From: Eubacteriales bacterium
GTDB lineage: Bacteria; Bacillota; Clostridia; Lachnospirales; Lachnospiraceae
Assembly (NCBI GenBank): GCA_030527665.1
Contig: JAUNAK010000018.1
Location: 1-42,135 of the forward strand
DNA length: 42,135 bases
Direction: 5' to 3'
In this document: positions 26,618 through 35,802 of the stretch, piece by piece
Layout: each line of letters opens with the position of its first letter
Position numbering within the stretch: position 1 is the first letter of the stretch
Program-made: the position numbers and the translations under genes
Notes under the pieces: model-generated
Told to the model about the DNA's origin: nothing
Seen by the model: only the letters and a program-made list of their open reading frames with translations
The model's database searches: none

Positions 26618-27415
26618 TCAGAATTCGATCATCTCACCTACCGCATCACGCCTCGCAACAACGATCGGGAAATCATCGGACTTATACGGGGTATCGCTCA
26701 GTGTCACCTCCGAGCAAACCGTTTCATAGGCAAGTGCCGGATAATTGTTTTCGGCGCTTAAATGTCCGAGGAAAATATGCTTCAGATCATCATGCAGGAT
26801 CGACGACAGCAGCTGACCGGAAGCTTCATTGGATAAATGTCCGTGATCTCCGAGAATTCGCATCTTCAGATAATACGGATATCTTCCGCACTGCAGCATC
26901 CGTATGTCATGGTTGGCCTCCAAAAGGATCGCATCCAGTTTCTGCAGATGCTCCAGTGTATACGCATCGTAGGTTCCCATATCGGTTGCTACGGCTGCAC
27001 TGCTTCCTTCATGGCTCATCCGATATCCCACCGGCTCTGCCGCATCGTGGGAGATCCTGAACGGTTCTATCGTCATATCTCCGATCAAAGTATGTACATC
27101 CGGACGAATCTCATGAAACAGTTCTTCCGGGATCTTGCCTGCTTTCCCGTCTTTTTTCACCGCTTCCCAGGTTCCCCTGGTCGTATAGATCGGAACCCCG
27201 TATCTTCTGGCCATGACTCCCAGTCCCTTGATATGATCGGAGTGCTCATGGGTGACCAGAATACCGTTCAGATCCTCTGCTTTATATCCCAGAGACTGCA
27301 GTCCCTGTTCCATTTTTTTACCTGATAATCCTGCATCGATCAGCAGAGCTGTATGTTCGCTTCCCGCAAAAATACAGTTTCCGCTGCTTCCGCTGGAAAT
27401 GCTGCATAATTTCAT
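26618..27415 (-). CDS. MBL-fold metallohydrolase, YycJ/WalJ type
   Basis: A 265-residue metallo-beta-lactamase-fold hydrolase. It starts MKLCSISSGSSGNCIFAG, typical of the YycJ/WalJ group, has the metal site THEHSDHIKGL near residue 55, further ligands at SHDAAEP and GHLSAENN, and a helix-rich end. Members have been linked to DNA or cell-wall homeostasis as nucleases; the substrate here is not known. It lies 26 bases after coaE in the polA-coaE transcript rather than beside walRK, so the WalJ name would be a stretch. The ribosome binding site is weak (AGACGATACA), which fits coupling to coaE. Confidence 0.9.
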   Translation of the reverse strand: MKLCSISSGSSGNCIFAGSEHTALLIDAGLSGKKMEQGLQSLGYKAEDLNGILVTHEHSDHIKGLGVMARRYGVPIYTTRGTWEAVKKDGKAGKIPEELFHEIRPDVHTLIGDMTIEPFRISHDAAEPVGYRMSHEGSSAAVATDMGTYDAYTLEHLQKLDAILLEANHDIRMLQCGRYPYYLKMRILGDHGHLSNEASGQLLSSILHDDLKHIFLGHLSAENNYPALAYETVCSEVTLSDTPYKSDDFPIVVARRDAVGEMIEF

Positions 27416-27441
27416 TGTATCGTCTTATCCGTCCTGTTTGC

Positions 27442-28035
27442 TCAAAGATCCATACCAAGATGTGCACGGATCTGTTTCTTTGTATTGGCAAGATCCCCGC
27501 TGTTATCGATGACAAAAGAACTGTATTTCCGGAATACGGATTCCGGCTGCTGATTTGCCATAATTGCGGTGATCTTCTCTTCCGGGTATCCGCGGCTCGA
27601 CCGCAGGCGCTCCCGTCTGACCGTTTCGTCTGCATAAACATACCATAGTTCATCACAGATTTCATTATATTTTTCTTCGATCATCAATGCGGATTCCAGA
27701 AAAAAATATGTCCGGCCGTCCGTTTCCGCCTGTCGGATCTGTTCCTTCACTGCCTCCTTAACCCGCGGATGTGTGATCGCATTCAGTTTTTCCAGAAGTT
27801 TTTTATCCGCAAACACAAGTGCTGCGATGGCTTTCCGGTCAAATTCCCCATCCGCTGCCAGTATATCCGGTCCAAACAGTTCCAGCACCGGTTCATAGCA
27901 GGAACCGCCCTTTTCCATAAGTTCCCTTGCCAGATCGTCCATCAGCAGGAGCGTGCTCCCCGGAATATCCCGGATATACTTCATCACTTCGCTTTTCCCG
28001 CAGCCTACGCCGCCGGTAATTCCAATTACTTTCAT
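27442..28035 (-). CDS. coaE: Dephospho-CoA kinase
   Basis: A 197-residue P-loop kinase for the last step of coenzyme A synthesis. It begins MKVIGITGGVGCGKSEVMKY (Walker A), has DDLAREL (substrate Asp), ITHPRVKE and FFLESALMIEEKY, all normal for CoaE. The start is the ATG six bases after GAGG; upstream ATGs in the frame fall into a short tandem repeat and are unlikely. It follows polA by 126 bases, a common Firmicute order. Confidence 0.95.
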   Translation of the reverse strand: MKVIGITGGVGCGKSEVMKYIRDIPGSTLLLMDDLARELMEKGGSCYEPVLELFGPDILAADGEFDRKAIAALVFADKKLLEKLNAITHPRVKEAVKEQIRQAETDGRTYFFLESALMIEEKYNEICDELWYVYADETVRRERLRSSRGYPEEKITAIMANQQPESVFRKYSSFVIDNSGDLANTKKQIRAHLGMDL

Positions 28036-28061
28036 TCTTTTCCTCATGTACCTGCCATGTG

Positions 28062-28109
28062 CAGATCCAATCATGTACAAATCCAATCATGCGCAGATCC
28101 AGTTACGGA
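28062..28109. repeat. Three 16-bp tandem repeats upstream of coaE
   Basis: Units at 28062, 28078 and 28094 of the form CAGATCCAATCATGTA, the first two differing at three positions, the third more diverged. They lie between polA and coaE. Confidence 0.7.
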
Positions 28110-28161
28110 CTTTGCCGTTTCAGCGAGACTGCAATGATATGAATAAGAGTTTCCAATGCAC

Positions 28162-30819
28162 TTACTTCGCCTCGTACCAGTTTTTGCCGTCATGTGCATC
28201 GATCTCCAGTTTTACCGCAAGATCTGCAGCGCCGGTCATTTCTTCGTACAGAATCCGATGTACCTGCTCCACTTCATCCGCAGCAGTTTCAATAAGAAGC
28301 TCATCGTGTACCTGCAGAAGCAGACGCGACTTCAGATTTTCTTTCCGCAGACGGCGGTCGACCGCATTCATGGCGATCTTGATGATATCGGCCGCAGTTC
28401 CCTGGATCGGCGCATTTCTGGCAACTCTTTCTCCGAAGGAACGCTGCATGAAGTTTCCGGATTTCAGTTCCGGCATCGGCCGTTTTCTTCCGTACAGACT
28501 GACGGAATATCCGGTCTCCTTTGCTGTATCCACAAGTCCGTCCAGAAAGCTCTGGATTGCCGGATAAGTCTCGTAATAGCTGTCGATGTATTCCTGGGCT
28601 TCTTTTCTGGAGATATCCAGATCCTGTGCAAGCCCGAACGCACTGATTCCGTATACGATACCGAAGTTGACCGCCTTCGCATTTCTCCTCTGCAGGGATG
28701 TAACTTCTTCAAAAGGTACATGGAAGACCTGAGATGCGGTAATACGATGAATATCCTTTGCTTCCCGGTAGGCAGCGATCAGTTTTTCATCACCGGACAT
28801 CGAAGCCAGTACACGCAGCTCGATCTGGGAATAATCAGCATCGACAAATACATATCCCTCCTGCGGGACAAAAACCTTTCGGATCTGCCGTCCAAGTTCC
28901 ATACGAACCGGTATATTCTGCAGATTGGGATCTGCACTGCTGATCCGTCCGGTAGCGGTTATCGTCTGTTTAAAATTGGAATGAATACGTCCGTCTGCCG
29001 CAATAAAAGCAGCCAGTCCGTCCGCATAAGTGGATTTCAGTTTGGTCAGCTGTCTGTATTCCAGAATTTCCGCAACCATCGGAACGTCTGCAGCCAGCTT
29101 CTCCAGTACATCCGCTGCCGTGGAATAGCCTGTTTTTGTTTTTTTGCCGCCGGGAAGCTGCATTTTTTCAAACAGGATCACCCCAAGCTGTTTCGGGGAA
29201 TTGATATTGAATTCCTCCCCCGCCTGTTCCCAGATTCTTTTCTCCAGTGTATCGATGCTTCCGACCAGATTCCGACCGTAGCTCTCCAGCTCCTCCGGAA
29301 GTACTCGGATGCCTGCCTGCTCCATATGATGAAGCGTAAAGATCAAAGGCATTTCCATTTCCTTCAGAAGCCCGAGCATCTGTTCCTCTTCCAGTTCCTT
29401 CTTCATCGGTCCGGCTGCCGCCAGTGCCGTAAAGGCGATCTGACCGGCATATAAAGCTGCCTTCTCCTTATCCATATCCGCTGTTTTAGGAAGCTTTTTT
29501 CCTCCGAAAAGTTCTTCTGCTGAAAGGATGAGCCGGTCCGGAATGTATTTTCCGGCCAGAGTATCATAGGGATACTCCGCAGTCAGCGGATTCAGAAGAT
29601 ACGCTGCGATCGTAATATCTGTAGTTCCGTTCTTTTCCGGAATCTCCGCAGCCTTCAGCATGCTCTTCAGATCATAGACAGCCGTTTCTTCGGCTGCTTC
29701 GACGATACGAACTGCCAGTTCCGCAAGATAAGAGCCTGTCATAAAGCCTTCAGCCGGAAGATAGCGGATCTCCTCTGCCGAAAATGCCGCTGCAATTCCT
29801 GCGATCTCAGCCTTCTGCTGCAGCGGATCAAAATCATGCAGAATATACAAACCGACCGTACCTGCTTCCGCTGCTTTCTTCGGAAGCAGCTCTGCATCTG
29901 CCAGTTCCGAAAGGATCTGTACCTGTATTTTTTCTTTCTTCTGTACTTCGGAAGCTTCGAAATGCTTCAGCAGGTTTTTGAATCCAAGATTTTTGTAAAG
30001 CTCATACGCCTCCGGCGTAAACAGATTTCCGATCTTCGCTTTTTCGTAATCCAACACGACGGGACTGTCCGTGTTGATCGTTGCAAGCGTTTTGGAAAGA
30101 ACCGCCAGATCCCAGTGATCCCGCATGGACTCCATGGCTTTCTTCGGCTTGATCTCCTCCACATGCGCATGTGCGTTTTCGATCGTCTCATACTGCTGCA
30201 GGATCTTCGTAGCCGTCTTCACGCCAACGCCCGGAATACCCGGAATATTATCCGCAGAATCTCCCATCAGCGCCTTCAGTTCAATGATCTGCGGCGGAGT
30301 AAGCCCGTACTCTTCCATGACCTCCGCGGTATGATAGTTCAGTATCTGTGTCTGACCGCCTTTGGTCTTGGGAATCCGGATCAGAATATTATCCGAAGCC
30401 AGCTGCAGAAGATCCCGGTCTCCGGACAGTACCGTTACTTCCAGCCCCTTTGCTTCACTTCGCCTGGCTGCTGTTCCGATCAGATCATCCGCCTCATACC
30501 CCTCCAGCATCAGCAGTTCGACTCCCATGGCTCTGAGAACCTTCTGCATAAGAGGAACCTGTTCGCGCAGCTCCTCAGGCATCGGGTGACGGGTACCTTT
30601 ATATTCCGGATACATCCGGTGCCGGAATGTTGGTGCATGTACATCGAAGGCAACCGCCAGATACTCCGGTTTTTCCTCCTCCATCACCTTCAGCATGATA
30701 TTCAAAAAGCCGTATACCGCATTGGTATGCAGACCTTCTGCATTGGTCAGATCCGGAAGACCGTAAAACGCACGGTTCAGAATACTGTGTCCGTCCAAAA
30801 TCAGTATTTTTTCACTCAT
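28162..30819 (-). CDS. polA: DNA polymerase I
   Basis: An 885-residue repair and Okazaki-fragment polymerase. Residues 1-290 are the 5' nuclease (ILDGHSILNRAFYGL, VAFDVHAPTFRHR, GYEADDLIGT, GDSADNIPGIPGVG). Residues about 300-470 have the fold of the proofreading domain but I do not see the DxE and YxxxD acids, so proofreading is probably absent, as in several Firmicutes. Residues 480-885 are the family A polymerase with motif A DADYSQIELRVLAS, motif B RRNAKAVNFGIVYG and motif C LQVHDELLIE. The ATG overlaps the stop of the zinc-finger protein gene by four bases (ATGA), so the two are translationally coupled. Confidence 0.98.
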   Translation of the reverse strand: MSEKILILDGHSILNRAFYGLPDLTNAEGLHTNAVYGFLNIMLKVMEEEKPEYLAVAFDVHAPTFRHRMYPEYKGTRHPMPEELREQVPLMQKVLRAMGVELLMLEGYEADDLIGTAARRSEAKGLEVTVLSGDRDLLQLASDNILIRIPKTKGGQTQILNYHTAEVMEEYGLTPPQIIELKALMGDSADNIPGIPGVGVKTATKILQQYETIENAHAHVEEIKPKKAMESMRDHWDLAVLSKTLATINTDSPVVLDYEKAKIGNLFTPEAYELYKNLGFKNLLKHFEASEVQKKEKIQVQILSELADAELLPKKAAEAGTVGLYILHDFDPLQQKAEIAGIAAAFSAEEIRYLPAEGFMTGSYLAELAVRIVEAAEETAVYDLKSMLKAAEIPEKNGTTDITIAAYLLNPLTAEYPYDTLAGKYIPDRLILSAEELFGGKKLPKTADMDKEKAALYAGQIAFTALAAAGPMKKELEEEQMLGLLKEMEMPLIFTLHHMEQAGIRVLPEELESYGRNLVGSIDTLEKRIWEQAGEEFNINSPKQLGVILFEKMQLPGGKKTKTGYSTAADVLEKLAADVPMVAEILEYRQLTKLKSTYADGLAAFIAADGRIHSNFKQTITATGRISSADPNLQNIPVRMELGRQIRKVFVPQEGYVFVDADYSQIELRVLASMSGDEKLIAAYREAKDIHRITASQVFHVPFEEVTSLQRRNAKAVNFGIVYGISAFGLAQDLDISRKEAQEYIDSYYETYPAIQSFLDGLVDTAKETGYSVSLYGRKRPMPELKSGNFMQRSFGERVARNAPIQGTAADIIKIAMNAVDRRLRKENLKSRLLLQVHDELLIETAADEVEQVHRILYEEMTGAADLAVKLEIDAHDGKNWYEAK

Positions 30820-31235
30820 ATTCCTATTCCTCTCAAAAGTTGATCCATCGATACGGTGATCCGGAAGATCCCAAGCAGATCCAGAACCAGAAGCGCCAGA
30901 AGCAGAATCGTCAGAAACGTAATGATCCGCCGAATATTTCTTCTTCGTATCCTGCGCAGCAGTTTTTCCTTGTTCTCCTCCATATCCGCACGAAGAAGAG
31001 GTGTCAGATCATAGGATCGATCAACGGCCGCATCTTCATTCAGATACTGCACGGTTCTCTCGATCATAAAATCGGTCTCCAATGCATCCAGGCAGTGACT
31101 GCAGGTCTCCAGATGCTTCCAGAATGCCGGGAGATCCCGATCCGAAAGCCTTCCGTTCAGATAATCCTCCATCATGGATTCCGCTTCCCTGCAGTCGATC
31201 TTTCTGCTGCGGCTGATCAATTTGTCTATCTTCAT
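30816..31235 (-). CDS. Zinc-finger (zf-HC2-like) single-pass membrane protein
   Basis: A 139-residue protein starting behind AAAGGAGG. Residues 15-48 contain Cys15, His41, Cys45 and Cys48 (DCREAE ... KHLETCSHC), the zf-HC2 pattern of anti-sigma factors of the ZAS type. A basic stretch (RRIRRRN) precedes a strongly hydrophobic helix at about residues 113-130, and a short outer tail follows. No sigma factor gene is adjacent; instead it overlaps polA by four bases. It may hold or sense a partner at the membrane, but its partner cannot be read here. A similar HC2-polA arrangement may recur in related genomes. Confidence 0.82.
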   Translation of the reverse strand: MKIDKLISRSRKIDCREAESMMEDYLNGRLSDRDLPAFWKHLETCSHCLDALETDFMIERTVQYLNEDAAVDRSYDLTPLLRADMEENKEKLLRRIRRRNIRRIITFLTILLLALLVLDLLGIFRITVSMDQLLRGIGI

Positions 31236-31317
31236 AAAGGACCTCCTTTCTGTACATTCCTTCCGATCCTGCAAAGGCAGTACGACTTTTGCAGGGCCTG
31301 ATATATTGTGCCGTATA

Positions 31318-33150
31318 TTATAACAGATCTTTCAAAAATCGGGACGGATCCAGTTTCTTCTCATATCGTTCCCGCACATAACTGATCCGAAGGATCTTCC
31401 TTGCTCTTGTCATACCCACATAAAACATGCGGCGCTCCTCTTCCTGATCGGCATCCAGTACCGCTTTATGATAGGGAATGATTCCTTCATTGACATCGGG
31501 AATATAGACAGCATCGTATTCCATGCCCTTGGATGCATGCAGTGTGGCGATCATGACACCGTCCGCGTCCGCATTTTTCTTTTGCTGCTCCTGCAGCTTC
31601 TCCCGATACAGATCCATGGATTCGATCCATTCCTCTGCAGTACGATAATTGCGGGCACTCTCGGCAAGTTCATCCAATACCTGCAGCAGCTCGTCTGCGG
31701 GAATATTCCTTCCGCCTGCATATTCCCTTAGATACTCCTCATACCTGACTTCACGGCGAATGAAATTCACGGCCCCGTAGGGAGACAGACGGTAGATCAT
31801 CTTCAGATTGGCTTCCCATTCCTCCAGCCTGCTGACCATCCATTCCCGATCCTCATAATAACAGTATAGACTCTCAAAGCTGATCTGTGGATCATAAAAA
31901 GCATCTCTGGATATATATCGATTCGGTCGATTATAGATACGAAGAAAATCCGATCGCTTTCCGACACGCACGGTGCAGATGTCCTTTGCCAGCCGGAAAT
32001 AGGCCAGAATGTCTCCCGTGATCCAGTGATCAAAGATACAGGGAACCATATCACCGACCCGGAACGGGATCTGATACGCCATCAGCTGTTCAACCGCCTC
32101 CCGGCAGCCGGTATTTGTACGGAACAGAATCGCCGTTTCCTTATACTCGATTCCTGCCGCATGCTCTTTTCGTATGGTCTCTGCTATATGTCTGCATTCC
32201 TCTCTTGGGTTGGCAAACTCCTCCACTTCCACCGCTTTTCCGTGTCCGGAAGCGGCACGAAGGCTCTTTCGATATCTTTTCTGATTCTTTTCAATAACAC
32301 CGGATGCCGCCTGCAGGATCTCCGGTGTACTCCGGTAGTTCTCCTCCAGTGTTACTGTACAGGTCGAAGGATAATCCTTTGGAAAATGCAGCATGATTTC
32401 CGGGCTTGCCCCACGAAAACGATAGATCGACTGATCGTCATCACCGACAATAAACAGATTCTGTTCCGGCTCCGCAAGCATCCGTATAATTTCATATTGG
32501 AGAGGGCTGATATCCTGAAACTCATCCACAAGAATATACCGGTATCTTCGCTGCCAGCCGGCAAGGATCTCCGGATGATTGCGGAAAAGCCGCAGACATT
32601 CTACAGTGATATCATCAAAATCCAGCCTGCGGTTTTCTTTCTTCCACTTATCGTAGCTGTCGTAGACACGATGAAAAACATCCTGCGGAAGGACACCGGA
32701 ATAATAATGATTCAGATCCAGACGGCTGTTTTTCACCTGACTGATCTCCCGGAGAACTCCGGAAGGCAGATCCGCCTCCTGTTCCGCATTCGGATAGGTA
32801 TGATCCAGTATCTCCCGTATCAGCTGCAGACGCTCCTGCTCAGCCAGTATATTCCCGCCGTTGATATGATAGGCGTGTTTCAGGATCCCATAAAAAATAC
32901 CATGAAACGTACCGAATGTGACACCGGCATATCCGCTGCCGGCCATTTTCAAAAATCTCCCCTTCATTTCCGCAGCAGCTGCCCTGGTAAAGGTGACTAC
33001 AAGAATGGATGAAGGAGAGATTCCTTTTTTGATCAGCTGAACGACACGCCCGGTAATGACGGCGGTCTTGCCGGACCCGGGGCCGGCAAGAACCATCATC
33101 GGGCCGCTGTCATGAGCGACAGCCCGTTGCTGAGCGTTATTATATTGCAT
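31318..33150 (-). CDS. UvrD/Rep-family ATP-dependent DNA helicase
   Basis: A 610-residue superfamily 1A 3'-to-5' helicase, shorter than PcrA (about 730). Motifs in order: [11 protein letters not shown] (Q motif), [14 protein letters not shown] (Walker A, near residue 20), [27 protein letters not shown] (II), [13 protein letters not shown] (III), [12 protein letters not shown] (IV), [17 protein letters not shown] (V) and [11 protein letters not shown] (VI). The ATG overlaps the end of gltX by 11 bases; a TTG five codons upstream is possible but less likely. It probably works in repair or replication restart, but the C-terminal Tudor-like tail that links PcrA to RNA polymerase is missing, so I would not call it pcrA. 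Confidence 0.93.
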   Translation of the reverse strand: MQYNNAQQRAVAHDSGPMMVLAGPGSGKTAVITGRVVQLIKKGISPSSILVVTFTRAAAAEMKGRFLKMAGSGYAGVTFGTFHGIFYGILKHAYHINGGNILAEQERLQLIREILDHTYPNAEQEADLPSGVLREISQVKNSRLDLNHYYSGVLPQDVFHRVYDSYDKWKKENRRLDFDDITVECLRLFRNHPEILAGWQRRYRYILVDEFQDISPLQYEIIRMLAEPEQNLFIVGDDDQSIYRFRGASPEIMLHFPKDYPSTCTVTLEENYRSTPEILQAASGVIEKNQKRYRKSLRAASGHGKAVEVEEFANPREECRHIAETIRKEHAAGIEYKETAILFRTNTGCREAVEQLMAYQIPFRVGDMVPCIFDHWITGDILAYFRLAKDICTVRVGKRSDFLRIYNRPNRYISRDAFYDPQISFESLYCYYEDREWMVSRLEEWEANLKMIYRLSPYGAVNFIRREVRYEEYLREYAGGRNIPADELLQVLDELAESARNYRTAEEWIESMDLYREKLQEQQKKNADADGVMIATLHASKGMEYDAVYIPDVNEGIIPYHKAVLDADQEEERRMFYVGMTRARKILRISYVRERYEKKLDPSRFLKDLL

Positions 33151-34597
33151 TGCTGAGTTTCTCAATGGCAGCTTTGATCCTGTTTACGGATTCCTCTTTG
33201 CCAAGAACCTCCAGCAGTCCGGTTGCACCTGCCGGTGTTGCCTGTTTACCGGAAACAGCGGTACGAACCGGCCACATAACGGTATTGACCTTCAGTTCTT
33301 TCTCTTTGGCATAGCCGCCAAGGATCTCGAACAGCTTATCATTGCCGAAATCTTCTGCTGCCTCAAGAAGCGGAAGTACATCCTGCAGAATAGACAGTGA
33401 AGTTTCTTTGGTACTCTTGGATTTCTTGTTCACATACATGGCAGCATCATATTCAGGAACAGCATTCAGGAAATCGATCTGCTCTTCGATATCCGGAAAT
33501 ACCTGGATACGGGTCTTGACCATTGCGGCGATCTTCTTCAGATCCATTTCTCTGTTCAGATATTTTTTCAGATACGGAACAGCCATTTCATAGAATGCAT
33601 CCTCTTCCATGGCTTTGATATACTCACCATTCATCCATTTCAGCTTGGTCATGTCAAATACAGCCGGAGACTTATTGATATGGGTGTAGTCAAAGATCTC
33701 AACCAGTTCTTCCAGAGAGAAGATCTCCTTGTCACCGGCCGGGCTCCAGCCCAGAAGAGAAACGAAGTTTACGATTGCTTCGCGAACAAATCCCTGCTCC
33801 AGCAGATCCTCAAAAGAGGAATGTCCGCTTCTCTTACTCAGCTTCTGTCCCTCTTCATTCGTGATCAGCGGACAGTGGATATAGGTCGGAACCTCCCATC
33901 CGAATGCCTCGTAAATACGATTGTATTTCGGTGTAGAGGACAGGTATTCATTTCCGCGGACAACATGGGTAATGCCCATGGTATGGTCATCGACAACATT
34001 GGCAAAGTTATAGGTCGGATAACCGTCGGATTTGATCAGAATCAGATCATCCAGTTCTTCGTTATTAACGGAAATGTCTCCGTAGATCTCATCATGGAAA
34101 GAGGTGGTTCCCTCTGTCGGCATGTTGAAACGAATAACATACGGCATTCCGGCATCCAGATTTGCCTGAATCTCTTCTTTGGAAAGGTGCAGACAATGTT
34201 TATCGTACTGAACGATCTCCTTGCCCGCTACATTATTCCGAAGGCTTTCCAGCCGCTCTTTTGTACAGAAGCAGTAATAGGCATCGCCCTGCTCTACCAG
34301 CTTTTCCGCATACTCACGGTAAATTCCCATCTTACAGCGTTCACTCTGTACGTACGGGCCGACGCCTCCATCCTTATCCGGCCCCTCATCATGGGCAAGT
34401 CCGGTCTCTTTCATGGTTCTGTAAATAATATCCAGTGCGCCCTCATAAAAGCGCTCCTGATCGGTATCCTCGATACGAAGCATGAAGCTGCCGCCCGCAT
34501 GCTTGGCAATCAGATAGGAATATAATGCGGTACGCAGGTTTCCTACATGCATACGGCCTGTGGGACTTGGTGCAAATCTTGTTTTAACTTTTGTCAT
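33140..34597 (-). CDS. gltX: Glutamyl-tRNA synthetase
   Basis: A 485-residue class I synthetase charging tRNA-Glu, and in most clostridia also tRNA-Gln through transamidation. The N-terminus [20 protein letters not shown] holds the HIGH-type motif and [12 protein letters not shown] the KMSKS-type loop. The start follows AAGGAG. It heads an operon running into the helicase. HipA kinases elsewhere inactivate this enzyme by phosphorylating a Ser near the KMSKS loop; the window also encodes a HipA-like kinase, but a link is not shown. Confidence 0.98.
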   Translation of the reverse strand: MTKVKTRFAPSPTGRMHVGNLRTALYSYLIAKHAGGSFMLRIEDTDQERFYEGALDIIYRTMKETGLAHDEGPDKDGGVGPYVQSERCKMGIYREYAEKLVEQGDAYYCFCTKERLESLRNNVAGKEIVQYDKHCLHLSKEEIQANLDAGMPYVIRFNMPTEGTTSFHDEIYGDISVNNEELDDLILIKSDGYPTYNFANVVDDHTMGITHVVRGNEYLSSTPKYNRIYEAFGWEVPTYIHCPLITNEEGQKLSKRSGHSSFEDLLEQGFVREAIVNFVSLLGWSPAGDKEIFSLEELVEIFDYTHINKSPAVFDMTKLKWMNGEYIKAMEEDAFYEMAVPYLKKYLNREMDLKKIAAMVKTRIQVFPDIEEQIDFLNAVPEYDAAMYVNKKSKSTKETSLSILQDVLPLLEAAEDFGNDKLFEILGGYAKEKELKVNTVMWPVRTAVSGKQATPAGATGLLEVLGKEESVNRIKAAIEKLSNAI

Positions 34598-34619
34598 ACT
34601 GTCTCCTTATTATTGATTC

Positions 34620-34645
34620 CGAAATACAGTACTTCCTGCATTTCG
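34620..34645 (-). other. 10-bp hairpin in the gltX leader
   Basis: Minus-strand arms 34645-34636 and 34629-34620 pair over ten positions with one G.U (A-C in the plus strand), loop of six. It ends 22 bases before the gltX start and has no U-run. Confidence 0.45.
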
Positions 34646-34699
34646 AACTCTCATTCTAATTATCATTATGCTTGGTTCATTCAAGCTAATAACCTGTTT

Positions 34700-35440
34700 T
34701 CAGCCTTTTACCGAACAACCGGATGGATAGGCTTCTTCCAAAATCTCCTGTATATTGCCCGTACAGATGCAGTCTGCTGTCTGATCCCAACGATTCTCTT
34801 CGGTATTTACCACACAGATTCTGTCTCCGGAAAAATATTTGGACAGCGATCCCAGCGGAGAATTCAGACTGGTCCCCAGTACCAGAAGAAGATTCGCCCC
34901 CATGATCAACTCCTTCGCATGGGTAAGCACGGCTGCATTCGGCAGTTCCCCCTGCAGGGCAATTCCGGGATGCAGCATTTTTCCGCATTTGGAACAGGCG
35001 GGAACCTCTGTGCTTTGCATTACATACGCAGAATCATAGACTCTTCCGCAGCCGGGGCATCGATTGCGGTCAATACTTCCATTTAAGGATACGACTTTGG
35101 AACAGCCTGCCAGACTGGACAGACCGAAATAACCGTCGGTTACGATTCCCCGCAGCTTTCCGTCCTCCTCCATCTGTTTCAGAACATGATGGACCGCATC
35201 CGGTTCTCCTCGCTTCAGCAGCATTTCATTTCTATAGAATCGATAGAAAACCTCCGGACTGTTATGAAAAAAAGTACTGCTTACTATTTCTTCCGGGGTA
35301 CGTCCATAACGCTCCCGAATCTTCTCCCGATAGGATTCTTTGTAAAAATCACAGTTCTGCTCGGCTTTTGGGGCTTTTCCCAGCAGGCACACAATATTAC
35401 TGCCTCTTTGCAGAAGACTCTGCAGATAAGGAACACTCAT
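34700..35440 (-). CDS. Degenerate Sir2-family (sirtuin-like) protein
   Basis: A 246-residue protein whose start is the ATG behind GGGAGG; the longer open frame is unsupported. Its second half follows a sirtuin: a zinc ribbon RCPGCGRVYD and ACSKCGKML (Cys128, 131, 149, 152), the nucleotide-site text LLLVLGTSLNSPLGSL, and ICVVNTE. Key catalytic parts are changed. The GAG-S-GIPDFR loop is replaced by LLGKAPKAEQNCDFY (residues 19-33), the TQN-D-LH segment by VTDGYFGLSSLAG, the catalytic His of the HGS motif by Asn120 (SLNGS), and FGE by LQGE. A normal deacetylase is therefore unlikely; it may bind NAD or a related nucleotide. It follows an acyl carrier protein gene by 91 bases on the same strand. 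Confidence 0.8.
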   Translation of the reverse strand: MSVPYLQSLLQRGSNIVCLLGKAPKAEQNCDFYKESYREKIRERYGRTPEEIVSSTFFHNSPEVFYRFYRNEMLLKRGEPDAVHHVLKQMEEDGKLRGIVTDGYFGLSSLAGCSKVVSLNGSIDRNRCPGCGRVYDSAYVMQSTEVPACSKCGKMLHPGIALQGELPNAAVLTHAKELIMGANLLLVLGTSLNSPLGSLSKYFSGDRICVVNTEENRWDQTADCICTGNIQEILEEAYPSGCSVKG

Positions 35441-35531
35441 TGGAGCGCCTCCCTTCTCAATCTCGGATACTTTGGCAACATAAACAATCCGGACAAAGCA
35501 TTTCGCTCCCTCCGGATTATCAATCGTATTT

Positions 35532-35765
35532 TTATGCTTTGATTCCCAGATCGGTAAGGTAATCCACAACCATTCCAACAGTTGTCAGATCTGCCATATC
35601 TTCCGCATTGATCTGAATTCCATATTCCTCTTCCAGATTGGTAAGAAGTTCAAACAGATCCAGAGAATCCAGATCCAGATCATCTTTGAAGCTGGTATCC
35701 AGGGTGATCTCACTTTCACTTATATCCGCCATCTCGGCTAAAATCGTTTTCATTTTTTCAAGCAT
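35532..35765 (-). CDS. Second acyl carrier protein
   Basis: A 77-residue acidic protein with the phosphopantetheine site Ser34 in DDLDLDSLDLFELL and the usual four-helix pattern. It differs clearly from the plsX-linked carrier at 17.9 kb (very acidic first half, Met-rich start MLEKMKTILAEMADIS). The start follows GGAGGAAACC. No synthase, transferase or ligase is next to it; neighbours are ftsW upstream (37 bases) and the degenerate sirtuin downstream. It might serve lipoic or special fatty acid synthesis, or be a housekeeping duplicate. Confidence 0.93.
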   Translation of the reverse strand: MLEKMKTILAEMADISESEITLDTSFKDDLDLDSLDLFELLTNLEEEYGIQINAEDMADLTTVGMVVDYLTDLGIKA

Positions 35766-35802
35766 TACGGTTTCCTCCGTTTCAAGTTTATCTGAGAAAA
35801 GT

